The notes under the pieces are model-generated. The model saw only the letters and a list, made by a program, of their open reading frames with translations. It ran no database searches and was not told where the DNA came from. Positions 25,880 to 35,093 of a DNA stretch of 64,000 nt are shown here, piece by piece. The number at the start of each line of letters is the position of its first letter. The first letter of the stretch is position 1. The stretch comes from Burkholderiaceae bacterium (lineage in GTDB: Bacteria; Pseudomonadota; Gammaproteobacteria; Burkholderiales; Burkholderiaceae): the NCBI GenBank assembly GCA_021166835.1, contig JAJPEN010000020.1:1-64000 (forward strand), written 5' to 3'. Made by a program: the position numbers and the translations under genes.

Positions 25880-26877
25880 TCAGAGCCTCGGTTATCATCC
25901 CGACCCGCGACCGCGCAGATCTGCTCGAGCGCTGTCTGGCCGCGCTCACCCGCCAGACGCTGGCGGCCGACGAGTTCGAGGTTGTCGTGGTCGACAACGG
26001 CTCACGAGATGCGACCGCGCAGGTGGCCGCCGGCTACGCGACGCACCTCGCGCTGCGCTGCATCGTCGCTCCCGAGCCGGGATTGCACGTCGGCCGGCAC
26101 GCCGGGATGCGCGCGGCACGCTCCGACGTGCTGATGTACACGGACGACGATGCCGAGCCCGAGCCCACCTGGGTCGAGGCGGTCGCGCAGGCGTTCGAGG
26201 ACCCGGCCGTCGGTCTGGTCGGCGGAAACGACTATCCCCGCTTCGAGGGCGATCCGCCGGCATGGCTGCAGAGATGGTGGAACGAGCCGGTTTACCGCGG
26301 GCGCGCCCTCGGATACCTGAGCGTGCTCGACTTCGGATCGGGCAGGTTCCCGCTCGCTCCCGAATACGTCTGGGGCTGCAATTTCAGCATACGCAGGCAG
26401 GCGCTCGAGACCGTCAGCGGATTTCACCCGGACGGTGTACCCCGGGATCTGATGCGGCTGCGCGGCGACGGCGAGTCGTACGTCGCTAGTGCGATCGTTA
26501 GCCGCGGCTGGAAGGCGATCTTCGACTCGAGGGCCAGTGTGCATCACTTGGTCCCGCCCGCTCGCATGACCCGCGACTATTTCGAGCAGCGCGGCTTCGC
26601 GCAGGGCGTATCGGACTCGTATTCCGCGGTGCGGCGGCACCGCGGCGCGTCGCTACCGCTCTCCGAGCGGTTGCGCACCCGCCTGCGCCCCGCTGCAGGC
26701 TCGCTCAAGGCCCGCTGGAAGATGGCCGGCAGCCGTGATCCGGCCGCGAGCACCCTGCTCGAGGTACGCCTATCGACGCTGCGCGCCTGGGCCCGGGGCT
26801 TTGCGTTCCACCAGTCGGCGCTGCGGTCGGATCCCGATCTCCTGGGTTGGGTGCTGAAGGACAATTACCTAGGATGA
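25876..26877 (+). CDS. Glycosyltransferase family 2
   Basis: 333 residues from GTG 25876, overlapping the preceding stop. GT-A motifs: SVIIPTRDRADLLERCLAAL, VVVVDNGSRDAT, and the metal-binding MYTDDDAEPEPTW, with GNDYPRFEGDPP and WGCNFSIRRQALE following. It should add one sugar to the undecaprenyl-linked repeat unit on the cytoplasmic side; donor and acceptor are unknown. The stop (TGA 26875-26877) abuts the IS110 element. Confidence 0.9.
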   Translation: MIRASVIIPTRDRADLLERCLAALTRQTLAADEFEVVVVDNGSRDATAQVAAGYATHLALRCIVAPEPGLHVGRHAGMRAARSDVLMYTDDDAEPEPTWVEAVAQAFEDPAVGLVGGNDYPRFEGDPPAWLQRWWNEPVYRGRALGYLSVLDFGSGRFPLAPEYVWGCNFSIRRQALETVSGFHPDGVPRDLMRLRGDGESYVASAIVSRGWKAIFDSRASVHHLVPPARMTRDYFEQRGFAQGVSDSYSAVRRHRGASLPLSERLRTRLRPAAGSLKARWKMAGSRDPAASTLLEVRLSTLRAWARGFAFHQSALRSDPDLLGWVLKDNYLG

Positions 26878-26885
26878 AACTGACG

Positions 26886-28112
26886 TCATTCCACCGGAGT
26901 GACCTGGACGGCGTAGCCGATCTGCTGAAGCCGGCGGATCAAGCGAGTCGCGGTCTTGTGGGCGTCGGCGCGATCGAAGTGAGCTGCGCCGAGTTCGCGC
27001 CATGGCGTGCCGGTGCGCAGCATGTGCCAAGCCGCGGTGAGCATCGAGGCGGCCACGCCGATGATGGCCTTCTTGGCGCCACGGCGTGCGCGCAAGCGAT
27101 GGAACTGCGCTTGCAAGTAGCTGCCCTTGACTTTTACGGCCGACTAGGCCGCCTGCACCAGCGTAGTCTTGAGCCAGCGGCCGCCGCGGCGCAGGCGAAC
27201 GCTGCGACGCTTGCCCGCGCTCTCGTCGTTGCGCGGGCACATGCAGGCCCAGGACAGCAGGTGTGCGGGGGTGGCGAAGCGCGACATGTCGATGCCGATC
27301 TCGGCGACGACGACCTGCGCGCTGACGTCGCTGAGGCCCGGCATAGTGCTCAGCAGCTTGGCGGCTTGGCAAAACGGCTCGAGCCCTTGACCCACCTCCT
27401 TCTCGATGGTGGCAATGGCCTGGTCGAGCGCGTCGATGTGGTCCAGGTGCAGCTTGAGCATGAAGCGGTGGTGGGCGCTGACGTGGCCGCGCAATACTTC
27501 GAGCAGCTCGGCTGTGCTGGCCTTGACGCGCACGCTGCACAGCGAGGCCAGGCGCACAGGATCGTGCTCGCCGTCGATCAGCGCGTGCAGCACAGCGCGG
27601 CCGCTCTTGCCCATGATGTCGGCGAGCACGATGCTGCGCTTCAAGTTGGCGTCTTCGAGCACCTTCTCGATGCGCTGGACGTGCGCACTGCGCTGGCGAA
27701 CGAACTGCTTGCGCGTGCGCGTGAGCGAGCGCAGCTCCTGTATCGCCACCGGCGGCACGAAGCTGGCGCGGATCAGCCCATGGGCGAGCAGGTCGGCCAG
27801 CCACATCGCATCGTTGGCGTCGGTCTGGCGGCCGGGGACGTTCTTGACGTGCGCGGCGTTGGCCAGCACGAGCTCGAAGTGGCCTTCGAGCACGTGCCAC
27901 ACCGGCTTCCAGTACACGCCGGTGGCCTCCATGGCGACGTGCTCGACGCCGAAGGAGTCGAGCCAGTCGGCAAGCGCCAGCAGGCCCGAGGTCGTCATCT
28001 CGAAGGTGCGCACCTCCTGCAAGGGCGGTGCGTCGCGGGCGATGCGCACGCACGCCACCACCGTCTTCTTGTGCACGTCCAGCCCGGCGCAACGCGGGTA
28101 GATCACTTCCAT
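26886..28112 (-). pseudogene. IS110 transposase interrupted by an in-frame amber codon
   Basis: From ATG 28112 the protein starts EVIYPRCAGLDVHKKTVVAC. The RuvC-like DEDD residues are present (LDVHKK, MEATGVYWKP, TDANDAMWLADL). Towards the C-terminus the reading is TTLVQAA, then TAG at 27144-27146, then SAVKVKGSYLQAQFHRLRARRG in the same frame down to TGA at 26886. Family members usually have Trp at the stop position, so a single TGG-to-TAG change explains it. The C-terminal domain with the catalytic Ser region is cut off unless the stop is read through. Confidence 0.9.
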
Positions 28113-28170
28113 GGGCGCCTCCTGTTCGCGGCGACACCGGCATGCAGCCACGTCATCGAACTCTAGGATG

Positions 28171-28226
28171 CGTGCTCAGGGGCGCGAAGCCCCAGGCGAC
28201 AGTGCGGGGGGCTCGTGGAGCCGCGG
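28171..28226 (-). ncRNA. Candidate bridge-RNA region of the IS110 element
   Basis: Non-coding sequence between the transposase start and the right edge. It holds two short perfect stems: GGGGC/GCCCC with a 5-base loop (28179-28193) and GGCTC/GAGCC with a 3-base loop (28210-28222). IS110-group elements are known to encode a structured guide (bridge) RNA upstream of the recombinase. Location and hairpins fit; the RNA and its loop sequences are inferred only. Confidence 0.3.
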
Positions 28227-28349
28227 GTCCAACTGACATTCGGGCTCGAAGCACCAAGTACGAACCGACCTCTGCGCCGGACGCCGCAGTCGCATTACAC
28301 GCCCGTCTCATGCGTCGCGGGACGCGCGATGCGCGGTGGAGCAACTGAC

Positions 28350-29261
28350 ATGAGCAGCTTGATCAGCAAAGCCATCGAGAAAGGCCCGGCGGGAATCGCG
28401 CGGGCGCTGCGCGCCGCAGCTACCCGGCCCGTGCATCTGATACGGGCGCGCCGGGAAGCCGAGTATTGCGACCCCGACGCCGCCGAGCTTGCCCGAATCG
28501 AACAGAACATGCTGGTGGCCGGCATCCGCTGCGGCGACTATCTGCCGGATCACGCGGCTTTCGCGGCCTTCAAGGCGCGAATGACTTTCCCGCCGGACTA
28601 TCACGGCGGCACCGAAGGCGGCATCCTGGAGGAAAAGCTGCTCGAGCATTTCGCTGCGTGGGATCTGCTGGAACTCGAGCACAAGTCGGCACGGTGGCCC
28701 TACGTTGATGTAGCTAGCGCATCCAGCCCCTGGGCCAAGGTCCTTCGCGAGCAGGGACGCGAGGCGTTCTCGATCGACCTCGACCCGCACCCGTCGCTCG
28801 CTCGTCTCGATTACTACCTGCGCGGCGACGCCACGTCGACGCCCTTCGACGCGGCGAGCATCGGCAGCGCATCGCTGCAGTGCGCCTACGAGATGTTCAC
28901 CGGAGATGCGGACACCCGGCTGGTGGTCGAGTTGGCCCGAATCCTCAAACCGGGGGGCCGCGTGGTGATCTCTCCGCTGTACACCCACACGCACCCCTGC
29001 TATTACCAGAGCCCAGAATACTATGGCAAGCCGATTGGCGATGCAGGCGCAACCCGCTACGTTCGCAGGCATGCGCGCGGAGTGCCAGCGTCGCGCAAGT
29101 ACAGCGCCCAGACGCTGCGCGAGCGGGTCTGGGACCCGGCGCTGCGCGCCGGACTCTCGCCAGGCATGCTCGTGGTTCGCAACAAGGCATCGTTCGGGCC
29201 AAGCATCTACCTCCACTTCATATTGACGCTCGACAAGCCGTGGGCGCGGGGTCGAGCATGA
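28350..29261 (+). CDS. SAM-dependent methyltransferase-like protein
   Basis: 303 residues from ATG 28350. A central region YVDVASASSPWAKVLREQGREAFSIDLD, then LRGDATSTPFDAASIGSASLQCAYEMF and ELARILKPGGRVVISPLY is a divergent class I methyltransferase fold (the first glycine motif is degenerate: DVASASSP). An N-terminal stretch of about 100 residues is not recognised. The stop overlaps the cupin gene start (ATGA). It is the first gene after the IS insertion; the element probably separates it from its original promoter-proximal neighbour. Confidence 0.7.
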   Translation: MSSLISKAIEKGPAGIARALRAAATRPVHLIRARREAEYCDPDAAELARIEQNMLVAGIRCGDYLPDHAAFAAFKARMTFPPDYHGGTEGGILEEKLLEHFAAWDLLELEHKSARWPYVDVASASSPWAKVLREQGREAFSIDLDPHPSLARLDYYLRGDATSTPFDAASIGSASLQCAYEMFTGDADTRLVVELARILKPGGRVVISPLYTHTHPCYYQSPEYYGKPIGDAGATRYVRRHARGVPASRKYSAQTLRERVWDPALRAGLSPGMLVVRNKASFGPSIYLHFILTLDKPWARGRA

Positions 29262-29698
29262 TCGAACGCGTCGAGCACGACAGCGTCGAACTCGCGCTGA
29301 TCCTGCGTGCCTCGTTCAGGCGCAACGGCATCGAGTTCCCGACCCCCGACAGCCACACCCTGCAGCTCGGCTATATGAACCGCCCTGCCGGCCACGTGAT
29401 TCCGCCGCACGTGCACAACCCGGTGCCGCGCGAGGTACGCTACACGAAGGAAGTCCTGTTCATCCGCAGCGGCCGCCTGCGCGTCGACTTCTACGACGAA
29501 CAGCGCAACTACCTCGAGAGCACCGTGCTGTCCGCCGGCGACGTTGTGCTGCTCGCCTTCGGCGGGCACGGTTTCGAGATGCTCGAGCCGACCGAGATCG
29601 TCGAGGTCAAGCAGGGGCCCTACGTCGGCGACGCGGACAAGACCCGTTTCGAGCCGGTGGCGCCGGAACGAATTCGCATGAGAGGAAGCCCTCGATGA
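29258..29698 (+). CDS. Cupin-domain protein of the glycan operon
   Basis: 146 residues. The metal site of a small cupin is visible: HVIPPHVHNPVPREV (His-x-His and a following Glu region), EVLFIRSGRLRVDFYD, and the second motif AGDVVLLAFGGHGFEML with its His. Small cupins in O-antigen clusters often accompany DegT aminotransferases and may be keto-sugar isomerases or regulators; which applies here is unknown. ATGA overlaps exist at both ends. Confidence 0.78.
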   Translation: MIERVEHDSVELALILRASFRRNGIEFPTPDSHTLQLGYMNRPAGHVIPPHVHNPVPREVRYTKEVLFIRSGRLRVDFYDEQRNYLESTVLSAGDVVLLAFGGHGFEMLEPTEIVEVKQGPYVGDADKTRFEPVAPERIRMRGSPR

Positions 29699-30804
29699 TC
29701 CCGGTCAATGAGCCGCTACTGGACGGCAACGAGAAGAAGTACCTGCTCGAGTGCATCGAAACGGGGTGGATATCCTCCGAGGGACCGTTCATCCGACGTT
29801 TCGAGGAAGCGATGGCCGCACGGGTCGGCAGGTGCCACGCGATAGCAGTCAGCAATGGGTCGATGGCGCTCGATGCAGCAGTGGCCGCCCTCGGGCTCGG
29901 TCCGGGCGACGAGGTCATCATGCCAGCGTTCACAATCATCTCCTGCGCCGCCGCGATCGTCCGGGTGGGGGCCGTGCCGGTGCTGGTCGACGCCGATCCG
30001 GCGACCTGGAACATGGACGTCGGGCAGGTCGAATCGCGGATCGGCCCGCGCACGCGGGCGATCATGGTCGTGCACATCTACGGACTGCCGACCGACATGG
30101 CGCCGATCGAGACGCTGGCGGTCAAGCACGGACTGAAGGTGATCGAGGACGCGGCGGAGATGCACGGGCAGACCTGCCGCGGCCGGCCCTGCGGCAGCTT
30201 CGGGGAACTGAGCACGTTCAGCTTCTTCCCGAACAAGCACGTCACAACCGGCGAAGGCGGAATGATCCTGACCGATTCGGACGAGCTCGCCGCGCGCTGC
30301 CGCTCGCTGCGCAACCTGTGCTTCAAGCCGCCGCGACGCTTCGTCCACGACGAGCTTGGTTGGAACCTACGAATGACCAACATGCAGGCCGCGATCGGCG
30401 TCGCCCAGTTGGAGCGGCTGGACGAGTTCGTCGCGCGCAAGCGCGCGATGGGTCACCGATATACCAACGCGTTGTCGGGAACCGCCGGCCTCCGGCTGCC
30501 GCTGCGCTGCGACGACACGGCGGAGAATATCTACTGGGTCTACGGCATCGTGCTGGAGGATACGGTGCCGTTCGACGCCGACGAGGCGATGCGCAGGCTG
30601 GCCGACCGCGGGGTCGACTGCAGGCCGTTCTTCTGGCCGATGCATGAGCAGCCGGTGCTGCGCCGCATGGGACTGTTCGAGGGCGAGCGCTATCCGGTCG
30701 CGGAGCAGTTGGCCCGGCGCGGCTTCTACGTGCCCAGCGGCATAGCGCTCACGCCGGTCCGGATCGACGCCGTCGTCGCCGCCCTCATGGAAGTGTTCGC
30801 ATGA
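29695..30804 (+). CDS. DegT/DnrJ/EryC1 aminotransferase, GDP-perosamine synthase-like
   Basis: 369 residues of the PLP-dependent sugar aminotransferase family. The N-terminus (LLDGNEKKYLLECIETGWIS) closely follows the pattern of Caulobacter-type GDP-perosamine synthases. The PLP Lys lies in FSFFPNKHVTTGEGG, with IEDAAEMHG upstream. With Gmd encoded 6 kb upstream supplying GDP-4-keto-6-deoxymannose, GDP-perosamine is the most economical product; other 4-amino sugars remain possible. The 3' end overlaps the next methyltransferase gene (ATGA). Confidence 0.85.
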   Translation: MIPVNEPLLDGNEKKYLLECIETGWISSEGPFIRRFEEAMAARVGRCHAIAVSNGSMALDAAVAALGLGPGDEVIMPAFTIISCAAAIVRVGAVPVLVDADPATWNMDVGQVESRIGPRTRAIMVVHIYGLPTDMAPIETLAVKHGLKVIEDAAEMHGQTCRGRPCGSFGELSTFSFFPNKHVTTGEGGMILTDSDELAARCRSLRNLCFKPPRRFVHDELGWNLRMTNMQAAIGVAQLERLDEFVARKRAMGHRYTNALSGTAGLRLPLRCDDTAENIYWVYGIVLEDTVPFDADEAMRRLADRGVDCRPFFWPMHEQPVLRRMGLFEGERYPVAEQLARRGFYVPSGIALTPVRIDAVVAALMEVFA

Positions 30805-31571
30805 GCGTGTTCGACCTGTACGCGGCGTACTACGACCTGCTATACCGCGACAAGGATTATGCCGGCGAGGTGGACTACCTGCTCGGGCTGATTGGGGAAG
30901 CGGCGCCGCAGGCCCGAAGCATTCTGGAGCTCGGCTGCGGAACCGGCGGCCACGCGCTGGAGCTGGCTAGGCGCGGCTACTCGGTCCACGGCATCGACCT
31001 GAGCGGCTCGATGGTCGAGCAGGCGCGACAGCGCAGCGCGGCGCTGGCGCGCGACGAGTCTGCCCGGCTCGAATTCGAAGTCGGCGACATCCGCAGTTAT
31101 CGCGCCGGCCGCAGCTTCGACACAGCGATCTCGCTGTTCCATGTCATGTCGTACCAGACGGGCAACGACGACCAGGCTGCCGCATTCGCGACCTCGCGCC
31201 GGCACCTTCCGCAAGGCGGATTGTTCGTCTTCGACTTCTGGTACGGCCCCGCCGTGCTTACCGACCGCCCGCGCGACGTCGTCAAGCGCGTCTCCGACGA
31301 GCGCATCGAAGTGGTTCGCAAGACCACGCCGACCATGCAGGTCAATCTGAACCGGGTCGACGTGCGCTTCGACGTCGACATCGCCTCGCGCAGCGGCGGC
31401 GACACCCGGCAGCTGAGCGAGACGCACCGAATGCGCTACCTGTTCCTGCCCGAGATCGAGCGGCTGCTGCAGAGTACGCACTTCGTGCTGCTGTCCGCGC
31501 AGGCGTGGCTCACGCGAAGGCCGCTGGACGACAGGACCTGGTACGGCTGCGTGGTGGCGAGGGCCGCTTGA
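30801..31571 (+). CDS. SAM methyltransferase resembling amino-sugar N-methyltransferases
   Basis: 256 residues. The N-terminus DLYAAYYDLLYRDKDYAGEVDYL and SAM motif ILELGCGTGGHALELA, then GIDLSGSMVEQAR, match the architecture of DesVI/TylM1-type sugar N-methyltransferases as well as generic Methyltransf_25 proteins. It is translationally coupled to the perosamine-synthase-like aminotransferase, which makes an amino-sugar N-methylation role attractive but unproven. Confidence 0.8.
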   Translation: MSVFDLYAAYYDLLYRDKDYAGEVDYLLGLIGEAAPQARSILELGCGTGGHALELARRGYSVHGIDLSGSMVEQARQRSAALARDESARLEFEVGDIRSYRAGRSFDTAISLFHVMSYQTGNDDQAAAFATSRRHLPQGGLFVFDFWYGPAVLTDRPRDVVKRVSDERIEVVRKTTPTMQVNLNRVDVRFDVDIASRSGGDTRQLSETHRMRYLFLPEIERLLQSTHFVLLSAQAWLTRRPLDDRTWYGCVVARAA

Positions 31572-31573
31572 CG

Positions 31574-32737
31574 ATGAAGCGCGTCTCGGTGTTCGCGCCG
31601 ATGGGGACGCTGGATCACCAGACCGGCATCCTGAACGCGGTGCGCTGCTTCGCTGCTGCCGGCTACGCGGTCGACGTGCTTACGGTGCGTAACCGGTGTT
31701 TTCCGGCGCCGACATTCGCGTCGCTGGCGGTCCGCGTTCGCTACATGCCCTGGTTCTTCAATGCCAAGCGCGAGCCGCGCACGCTCGCCACACTGCTATT
31801 CACCGCCTGGGTCCTGCTCGGGTTCACGCGGACACATCCGCTGATCTTCGCCGGCGGCATCCGCGGACTGCTCGCCGCCTACGCGTACTCGCTGTTCCGG
31901 CGCACCCGGATCGTCAACTACCAGACCGAGCTGTACATCGGCAACAAGCTCGACACGCGCGCCGCGCGACTGTTCAAGGCGATCGAGCGCCGCGCCGCCC
32001 GGCGCAGCGAGATCACGATCGAGCACGATGAACAACGCCGCGACCTGCTGGTGGCCGACCTCGGCGTGCCGGCCGACCGCGTGCTGATCGTTCCCAACGC
32101 GCCGTGCGGACCCGCGCGTGTGGCCGAGTCAACTCTGCTTCAGCGACGACTCGGCCTCGACGAGGCGACGCCAGTGCTGCTTTGCCCCGGCACTATCGCG
32201 AAGGAGTTCGATACTGCGACTGCGGTACGTTGCGCGCAGTCGCTGCCCCCGGCGTGGCGCTGTGTCGTGCATTCGGCGCAGCCCCGGGCGAAGGACGATC
32301 CGGTCATCAGCATGCTGCGCGAACTTGATGCCGGCCACAGAGTGGTTTTCTCGCTCGAACCCCTGCCATATTCGCAGATCGACGAACTGCTGGGCAGCGC
32401 GCGCATCGGACTGGTCCTCTACTCGCGCGAAGTCGGCCAGAACACGTCGGCGGTTGGCCTGGCATCCGGCAAGCTGTCGCACTTCCTGAAACTCGGCGTG
32501 CCGGTCATCGTCTCGCCGCTACCCGGGCTCGCCGATTTCGTCCGCGAGCATGGCGTCGGCCAGGTGCTGGAGGATCCGGCCCGCGCCGGCGAGCTGGTCG
32601 CGCAGATCGAGGCCGACTACGCCGGTTACCGCGAGCGCGCGCTTCGCTCTTTCGACGAGCGGCTCTCCTACGACCACGCGTTTCGCCGGGTGCTCTCGGT
32701 GACCGACCAGTGGCATTGCGCGGAGGCGCCCCGGTGA
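31574..32737 (+). CDS. Glycosyltransferase (GT4-like)
   Basis: 387 residues from ATG 31574, two bases after the preceding stop. The N-terminal domain has KRVSVFAPMGTLDHQTGI and a hydrophobic stretch around 70-95; the C-terminal GT-B half has VLLCPGTIAKEFD, HRVVFSLEPLPYSQIDELLGSARIGLVLYS and KLSHFLKLGVPVIVSPLPG. This is a retaining GT-B pattern. The sugar donor is unknown. Its stop overlaps the polymerase start (GTGA). Confidence 0.8.
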   Translation: MKRVSVFAPMGTLDHQTGILNAVRCFAAAGYAVDVLTVRNRCFPAPTFASLAVRVRYMPWFFNAKREPRTLATLLFTAWVLLGFTRTHPLIFAGGIRGLLAAYAYSLFRRTRIVNYQTELYIGNKLDTRAARLFKAIERRAARRSEITIEHDEQRRDLLVADLGVPADRVLIVPNAPCGPARVAESTLLQRRLGLDEATPVLLCPGTIAKEFDTATAVRCAQSLPPAWRCVVHSAQPRAKDDPVISMLRELDAGHRVVFSLEPLPYSQIDELLGSARIGLVLYSREVGQNTSAVGLASGKLSHFLKLGVPVIVSPLPGLADFVREHGVGQVLEDPARAGELVAQIEADYAGYRERALRSFDERLSYDHAFRRVLSVTDQWHCAEAPR

Positions 32738-34065
32738 GCGCTGCTGCACAGATCGTCGGTTCGCCACGCTCGCCGCTGGTGCGGCGTTCGAGCATCCTCG
32801 GCGCGATTCTGCTGACGATGGTGGCCGCATCGCAGTGGGGCATGCTGTTGCTCGCCGCCGTATACCTTCGCATCGGCCGGATCGGGGACATGCTCTCTCC
32901 CGAAGCGGCCGTGGGGCTGCTCGCGATCCTCGCCGCCGTCGCCACGCTGCTGGTCTTCAATCCGCGCGTGGCGCGGTCGGGCCACGACGTCACCGGCTGG
33001 CTGCTGGCGGCGTTCCTTCTCGTAGCCATCGTCGGCGAAGTCGTGCGGCCCGACCTGCGGCTCGGCAACGTCTCAACCTTCCTGTCGATCGGCGCCTACT
33101 ACCTGGTCGGGATGTCGATCGGCGGCATGGCGGCGCAACACGGCGGCCGGCTGCCGATGCTGCCGGGGTTGCTCGCGATCTACACGATCTGGTATGTCGG
33201 GATCGCCATCTTCCTGGCCGTCGGCGATCTGGGGTTCTACGGCGTGCTGCCCGAGTCAGGGTTGCTGCGCTTGGAGTTCCGCGAAGGCTTCACGGCGACC
33301 GAACTGCCGATCTACGTCGGATTCCAGTTCCCGGTGCTGCTGTACGCGATGTTCACCAGCCGCTCGGCGCCGACGCGCCTGTGGGCGTTCGCCCTTGCGC
33401 TGTGCGCGGTCGCACTGGTCGCCGCCACGGTCTCGGCAGCCGCGATTGCGGCGCTCGTGCTCGAGCTACTGCTTTTGCTGTGGGCTCGCCGGCGTTCCGG
33501 GCGCGGTGCTAGAACCCTGCTGGCCCTCGTCGTGGTGGCGGTCGCGATTGCAGCCGGCGCGCTGGCTTGGGCGCCGGTCGACCGCATCATCGAGTCGGCC
33601 ACCGAAAAGCTCAGCCAGCTATTCGCCGGCGAGGGGGTTCGCGCACGGATCTACGGCGAACTGCTCCACGACATATACGCCTATCCGATGGGCATAGGGA
33701 AGGGCCGCTTCGTGGAGACTAACAACTTCAGCTGGCTTGGCGAAGGTGTCTACCCGCACCACAACCTGCTTGGCATCGGCGCCGAACTCGGGATTCTTGC
33801 GATGGCGCTGTTCACGGCCTTCGTGCTATCGGCAATCATCGTGCTCGGGCGCCGGGCGCTCGGTGACCCAGCCGGCCAAAGCGGCACGCTTCGGATACTG
33901 GTCACGGTCGCCCTCGCGATCTTCGCCTACCAGCAATTCCGGGGCTTGTTCCAGGATACCTGGGTGGTGCGCGAGACCTATCTGTGGCTAGGGCTCGGCA
34001 CTGGCGCCGTGCTGGCGCGCGTCACCCAGTCTTCACCGGCAGACCAACCGCCAAGGCCGCAATGA
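32734..34065 (+). CDS. O-antigen ligase/polymerase-family membrane protein (Wzy/WaaL-like)
   Basis: 443 residues from GTG 32734 with about 10-12 hydrophobic helices. The large loop near residues 290-350 contains the Wzy_C-type segment YAYPMGIGKGRF...GVYPHHNLLGIGAELGILAM, with the conserved His. In an operon with a flippase and an initiating transferase this is most likely the repeat-unit polymerase (Wzy), although the same family includes WaaL ligase. It overlaps both neighbours by four bases. Confidence 0.82.
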   Translation: MSAAAQIVGSPRSPLVRRSSILGAILLTMVAASQWGMLLLAAVYLRIGRIGDMLSPEAAVGLLAILAAVATLLVFNPRVARSGHDVTGWLLAAFLLVAIVGEVVRPDLRLGNVSTFLSIGAYYLVGMSIGGMAAQHGGRLPMLPGLLAIYTIWYVGIAIFLAVGDLGFYGVLPESGLLRLEFREGFTATELPIYVGFQFPVLLYAMFTSRSAPTRLWAFALALCAVALVAATVSAAAIAALVLELLLLLWARRRSGRGARTLLALVVVAVAIAAGALAWAPVDRIIESATEKLSQLFAGEGVRARIYGELLHDIYAYPMGIGKGRFVETNNFSWLGEGVYPHHNLLGIGAELGILAMALFTAFVLSAIIVLGRRALGDPAGQSGTLRILVTVALAIFAYQQFRGLFQDTWVVRETYLWLGLGTGAVLARVTQSSPADQPPRPQ

Positions 34066-35087
34066 CGAGAGTCTCGGTGATCGTACCCTGCTGCAACGAA
34101 CGCGACTGCCTCGATGCGTTCCTGAAATCAGTCTTCGCGCAGGTTCCGGCGTCACCGGAGCATGTGCTGGAAGTCGTGATCGCCGACGGCATGAGCGACG
34201 ACGGCACCCGCGAACGTCTGCAAGACTGGCAGCGGCGTCAACCAGCCTTGGTCGTGATCGACAATCCGGAGCGCATCACCTCGACTGCGCTGAATCGGGC
34301 GATCGAGCGCGCGACCGGCGAGATCGTCGTGCGCATGGACGTCCACACGGTATACGCGAGCGATTACGTCGCGGAGTGTGTGCGAACCCTCGAGCGAACC
34401 GGCGCCACCTGTGTCGGCGGGCCTTGGCGCCCGGTCGGCGAGGGCGCACTGCAGGGGGCAATTGCCCGCGCGTTCGAGAGCCGCTTCGGGTCGGGAGGTG
34501 CGGCCTCGCGCCGCACCGACTATTCGGGGCCGGTTGATACGGTATACCTCGGTGCTTGGCGGCGCGCCGACCTGGTCCGCCTCGGCGGTTTCGACGAGTT
34601 CCTAGTGCGTAACCAGGACGACGAATTGAACCTGCGCATCGTGCGCAGCGGGGGCAAGGTCTGGCAGAGCGTGAGCATCCGCTCGTACTATGCCCCGCGC
34701 GCCTCGCTGCGGGCACTGTTCCGGCAGTTCTACCAGTACGGCTACTGGAAAATACCGGTCATCCGCAAGCATCGACTGCCGGCCTCGCCAAGGCACCTGG
34801 TGCCGTTCGCCTTTGTGCTGGTGCTCACGCTGCTGGCGGCAGCTGCCCTGTTCTGGCCGCCGGCGGGACTTGCGGGACTGGCGCTGCTTGCGACCTACTT
34901 CGTCGCTGCGCTCGCCAACGCAGCGGGATCGAGCCGACTGCTCGCGAACCCATGGGAGACGCTGACCATCGCCATGGCATTCGCCTGCATGCACTTCGGA
35001 TACGGCATCGGCTTCGGCCACGGCTTGCTCGACTTCGTCGTGCTCAGCAAGCGTCCGCACAACGCCATGACCCGCCTGACCCGCTGA
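34062..35087 (+). CDS. Glycosyltransferase family 2 (ExoA-like) with C-terminal membrane segments
   Basis: 341 residues. GT-A motifs: SVIVPCCNERDCLDAFLKSV, VIADGMSDDGTRE, metal-binding VVRMDVHTVYASDY, and the acceptor/base region RNQDDELNLRIV. The C-terminus has two or three hydrophobic helices (VPFAFVLVLTLLAAAALFW, LAGLALLATYFVAAL), as in ExoA-type succinoglycan glucosyltransferases. The sugar transferred is unknown. ATG overlaps the preceding TGA. Confidence 0.87.
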   Translation: MTRVSVIVPCCNERDCLDAFLKSVFAQVPASPEHVLEVVIADGMSDDGTRERLQDWQRRQPALVVIDNPERITSTALNRAIERATGEIVVRMDVHTVYASDYVAECVRTLERTGATCVGGPWRPVGEGALQGAIARAFESRFGSGGAASRRTDYSGPVDTVYLGAWRRADLVRLGGFDEFLVRNQDDELNLRIVRSGGKVWQSVSIRSYYAPRASLRALFRQFYQYGYWKIPVIRKHRLPASPRHLVPFAFVLVLTLLAAAALFWPPAGLAGLALLATYFVAALANAAGSSRLLANPWETLTIAMAFACMHFGYGIGFGHGLLDFVVLSKRPHNAMTRLTR

Positions 35088-35093
35088 CGACCC

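Larger units (their letters stand above)
26878..28237 (-). mobile_element. IS110-family insertion sequence
   Basis: An IS110-family element sits between the GT2 gene and the next methyltransferase, in reverse orientation to the operon. It carries a DEDD transposase gene interrupted by one stop codon. AACTGAC occurs at both proposed edges (26878-26884 and 28231-28237), which could be a shared core or target sequence; the edges are otherwise not fixed by inverted repeats, as expected for IS110. About 120 bases lie between the transposase start and the right edge, where IS110 elements encode their guide RNA. Confidence 0.75.

Noticed and set aside
27144..27146. Programmed read-through or pyrrolysine at the IS110 amber codon
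   Set aside because: There is no downstream structure or context that suggests recoding; a simple Trp-to-stop mutation is enough.
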